In this document: positions 63,450 to 64,000 of the stretch, piece by piece
Numbering within the stretch: the stretch's first letter is position 1
Layout of the letters: each line of letters starts with the position of its first letter
NCBI GenBank assembly: GCA_900596015.1
Contig: UVIF01000024.1
Span: forward strand, 1-64,000
Length of the DNA: 64,000 bases
Reading direction: 5' to 3'
Origin: Pseudomonas viridiflava
Lineage (GTDB): Bacteria; Pseudomonadota; Gammaproteobacteria; Pseudomonadales; Pseudomonadaceae
The notes under the pieces: generated by a model
Databases searched by the model: none
The model's input: the letters and a program-made list of their open reading frames with translations, nothing else
Told to the model about the DNA's origin: nothing
Made by a program: the position numbers and the translations under genes

Positions 63450-64000
63450 ATGTCGCCCCTTCGAAGCATTTCCGATCAACTCGCCATCCATGCCCGCACC
63501 CCGGCGCTGGAGGTGTCCGACCCCCGTGGCCTGGCCGTGCGCACCGTCGGTTATTACCGACGCGAAGCCGACACCCCGGCCGAGCCCCGGGTCAGCGCCC
63601 AATGGCATGACCACGCAGGCCGTCCTGTCGCCCAGTGGGATCCGCGTCAGTTTGAGCATTTCCAGAGCGGTGCGAGCGAGACGCCGAATCAAGCAACAGT
63701 ATTCAGTCTGTCGGGCACGCCCTTGCAGCAGAGCAACGTGGACTCGGGCTGGAAAGTGATGCTTGACGATGCTGACGGGCTTTCGAGAGAAAGCTGGGAC
63801 AGTCGGCGAACACACACATGCGCAACCTATGACCGCTTTTCAAGGCTCGAGTCCGTGCATCAACGGGTCGCCAGTGGCGAATACCGCACCCTCCAGCGAT
63901 TGAGCTACAGCTCTGTCGACCCTGACCAGGCCACGCTCAATCGATGCGGTGCCGCCTGGCGTCAGGATGATGATGCCGGAACCCTCCTGTTCAACGGATA
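63450..64000 (+). CDS. TccC-type Rhs insecticidal toxin component, 5' part
   Basis: The gene is open from ATG 63450 (AGGACAGC ribosome site) to the window edge, giving 183 codons. The start (TPALEVSDPRGLAVRTVGYY) and following HDHAGRPVAQWDPRQFE match the N-terminus of Photorhabdus TccC proteins (TPTVSVYDNRGL..., DTLGHLSQSTDPRLYE). A second block (SLSGTPLQQSNVDSGWKVML) aligns with their LTGN...ESVDAGRTVTL. TccC proteins form the Rhs cocoon of Tc toxins and end in a variable toxic domain. The C-terminus is not in this window. Confidence 0.85.
   Translation, partial: MSPLRSISDQLAIHARTPALEVSDPRGLAVRTVGYYRREADTPAEPRVSAQWHDHAGRPVAQWDPRQFEHFQSGASETPNQATVFSLSGTPLQQSNVDSGWKVMLDDADGLSRESWDSRRTHTCATYDRFSRLESVHQRVASGEYRTLQRLSYSSVDPDQATLNRCGAAWRQDDDAGTLLFNG

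Overview
The window looks like chromosome of a Pseudomonas from the P. putida / P. entomophila side of the genus. The GC content is high, the gene set and order match Pseudomonas blocks (aceE-aceF-dipA, glnE-waaF-waaC-waaG-waaP and its kinases, putP/putA, cvrA-mscK-selO, hemE, gbcA/gbcB), and most gaps hold Pseudomonas-type REP palindromes. The species is inference; no rRNA, tRNA, IS element, integrase or CRISPR array was seen.

Region 1 (1 to about 19,490) is accessory. It has a family of large repeat-built beta-sandwich proteins: a truncated copy at 1-148, a gene at 237-2327, and one at 8101-11433 that is cut by a single in-frame TAA. Between them lie two paralogous autotransporters (2630-5323 and 5460-7685). 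The first 49 codons of the truncated copy and of the 8101 gene form an inverted repeat, perfect over 121 bp. Next, on the minus strand, is a toxin island: two tandem toxins of about 1,015 residues with C-terminal DXD glycosyltransferase domains, flanking a PAAR protein with a toxin-44-like C-terminus. This looks like a set of type VI or otherwise exported effectors; no VgrG, Hcp or immunity gene is visible.

Region 2 (19,492-29,650, minus strand) is the LPS inner-core operon waaF-waaC-waaG-waaP followed by three more WaaP-like kinases, most genes overlapping by 1-4 nt, with glnE upstream. The glnE gene carries a REP palindrome inside its coding sequence.

Region 3 (30,033-44,621) is core metabolism and signalling: aceE-aceF with a clear terminator, dipA with a degenerate GGDEF and an intact EAL domain, rlmJ, and the divergent putP/putA pair. 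The putP-putA gap carries four GTTGCA PutA-type operator motifs.

Region 4 (44,736-56,281) contains a cvrA-mscK-selO operon, trxC, an orphan ParA ATPase, an MFS transporter, hemE, and a divergent ZapA-like gene overlapping a small coiled-coil gene. Region 5 (56,539-61,114) holds a chemoreceptor and the divergent glycine betaine demethylation genes gbcB/gbcA.

Region 6 (61,311 to the end) is accessory again: an acyltransferase-SGNH membrane protein and the start of a TccC-type Rhs insecticidal toxin gene that runs off the window. Two GT toxins, a PAAR effector, two autotransporters and a TccC component together suggest an insect- or host-associated lifestyle.
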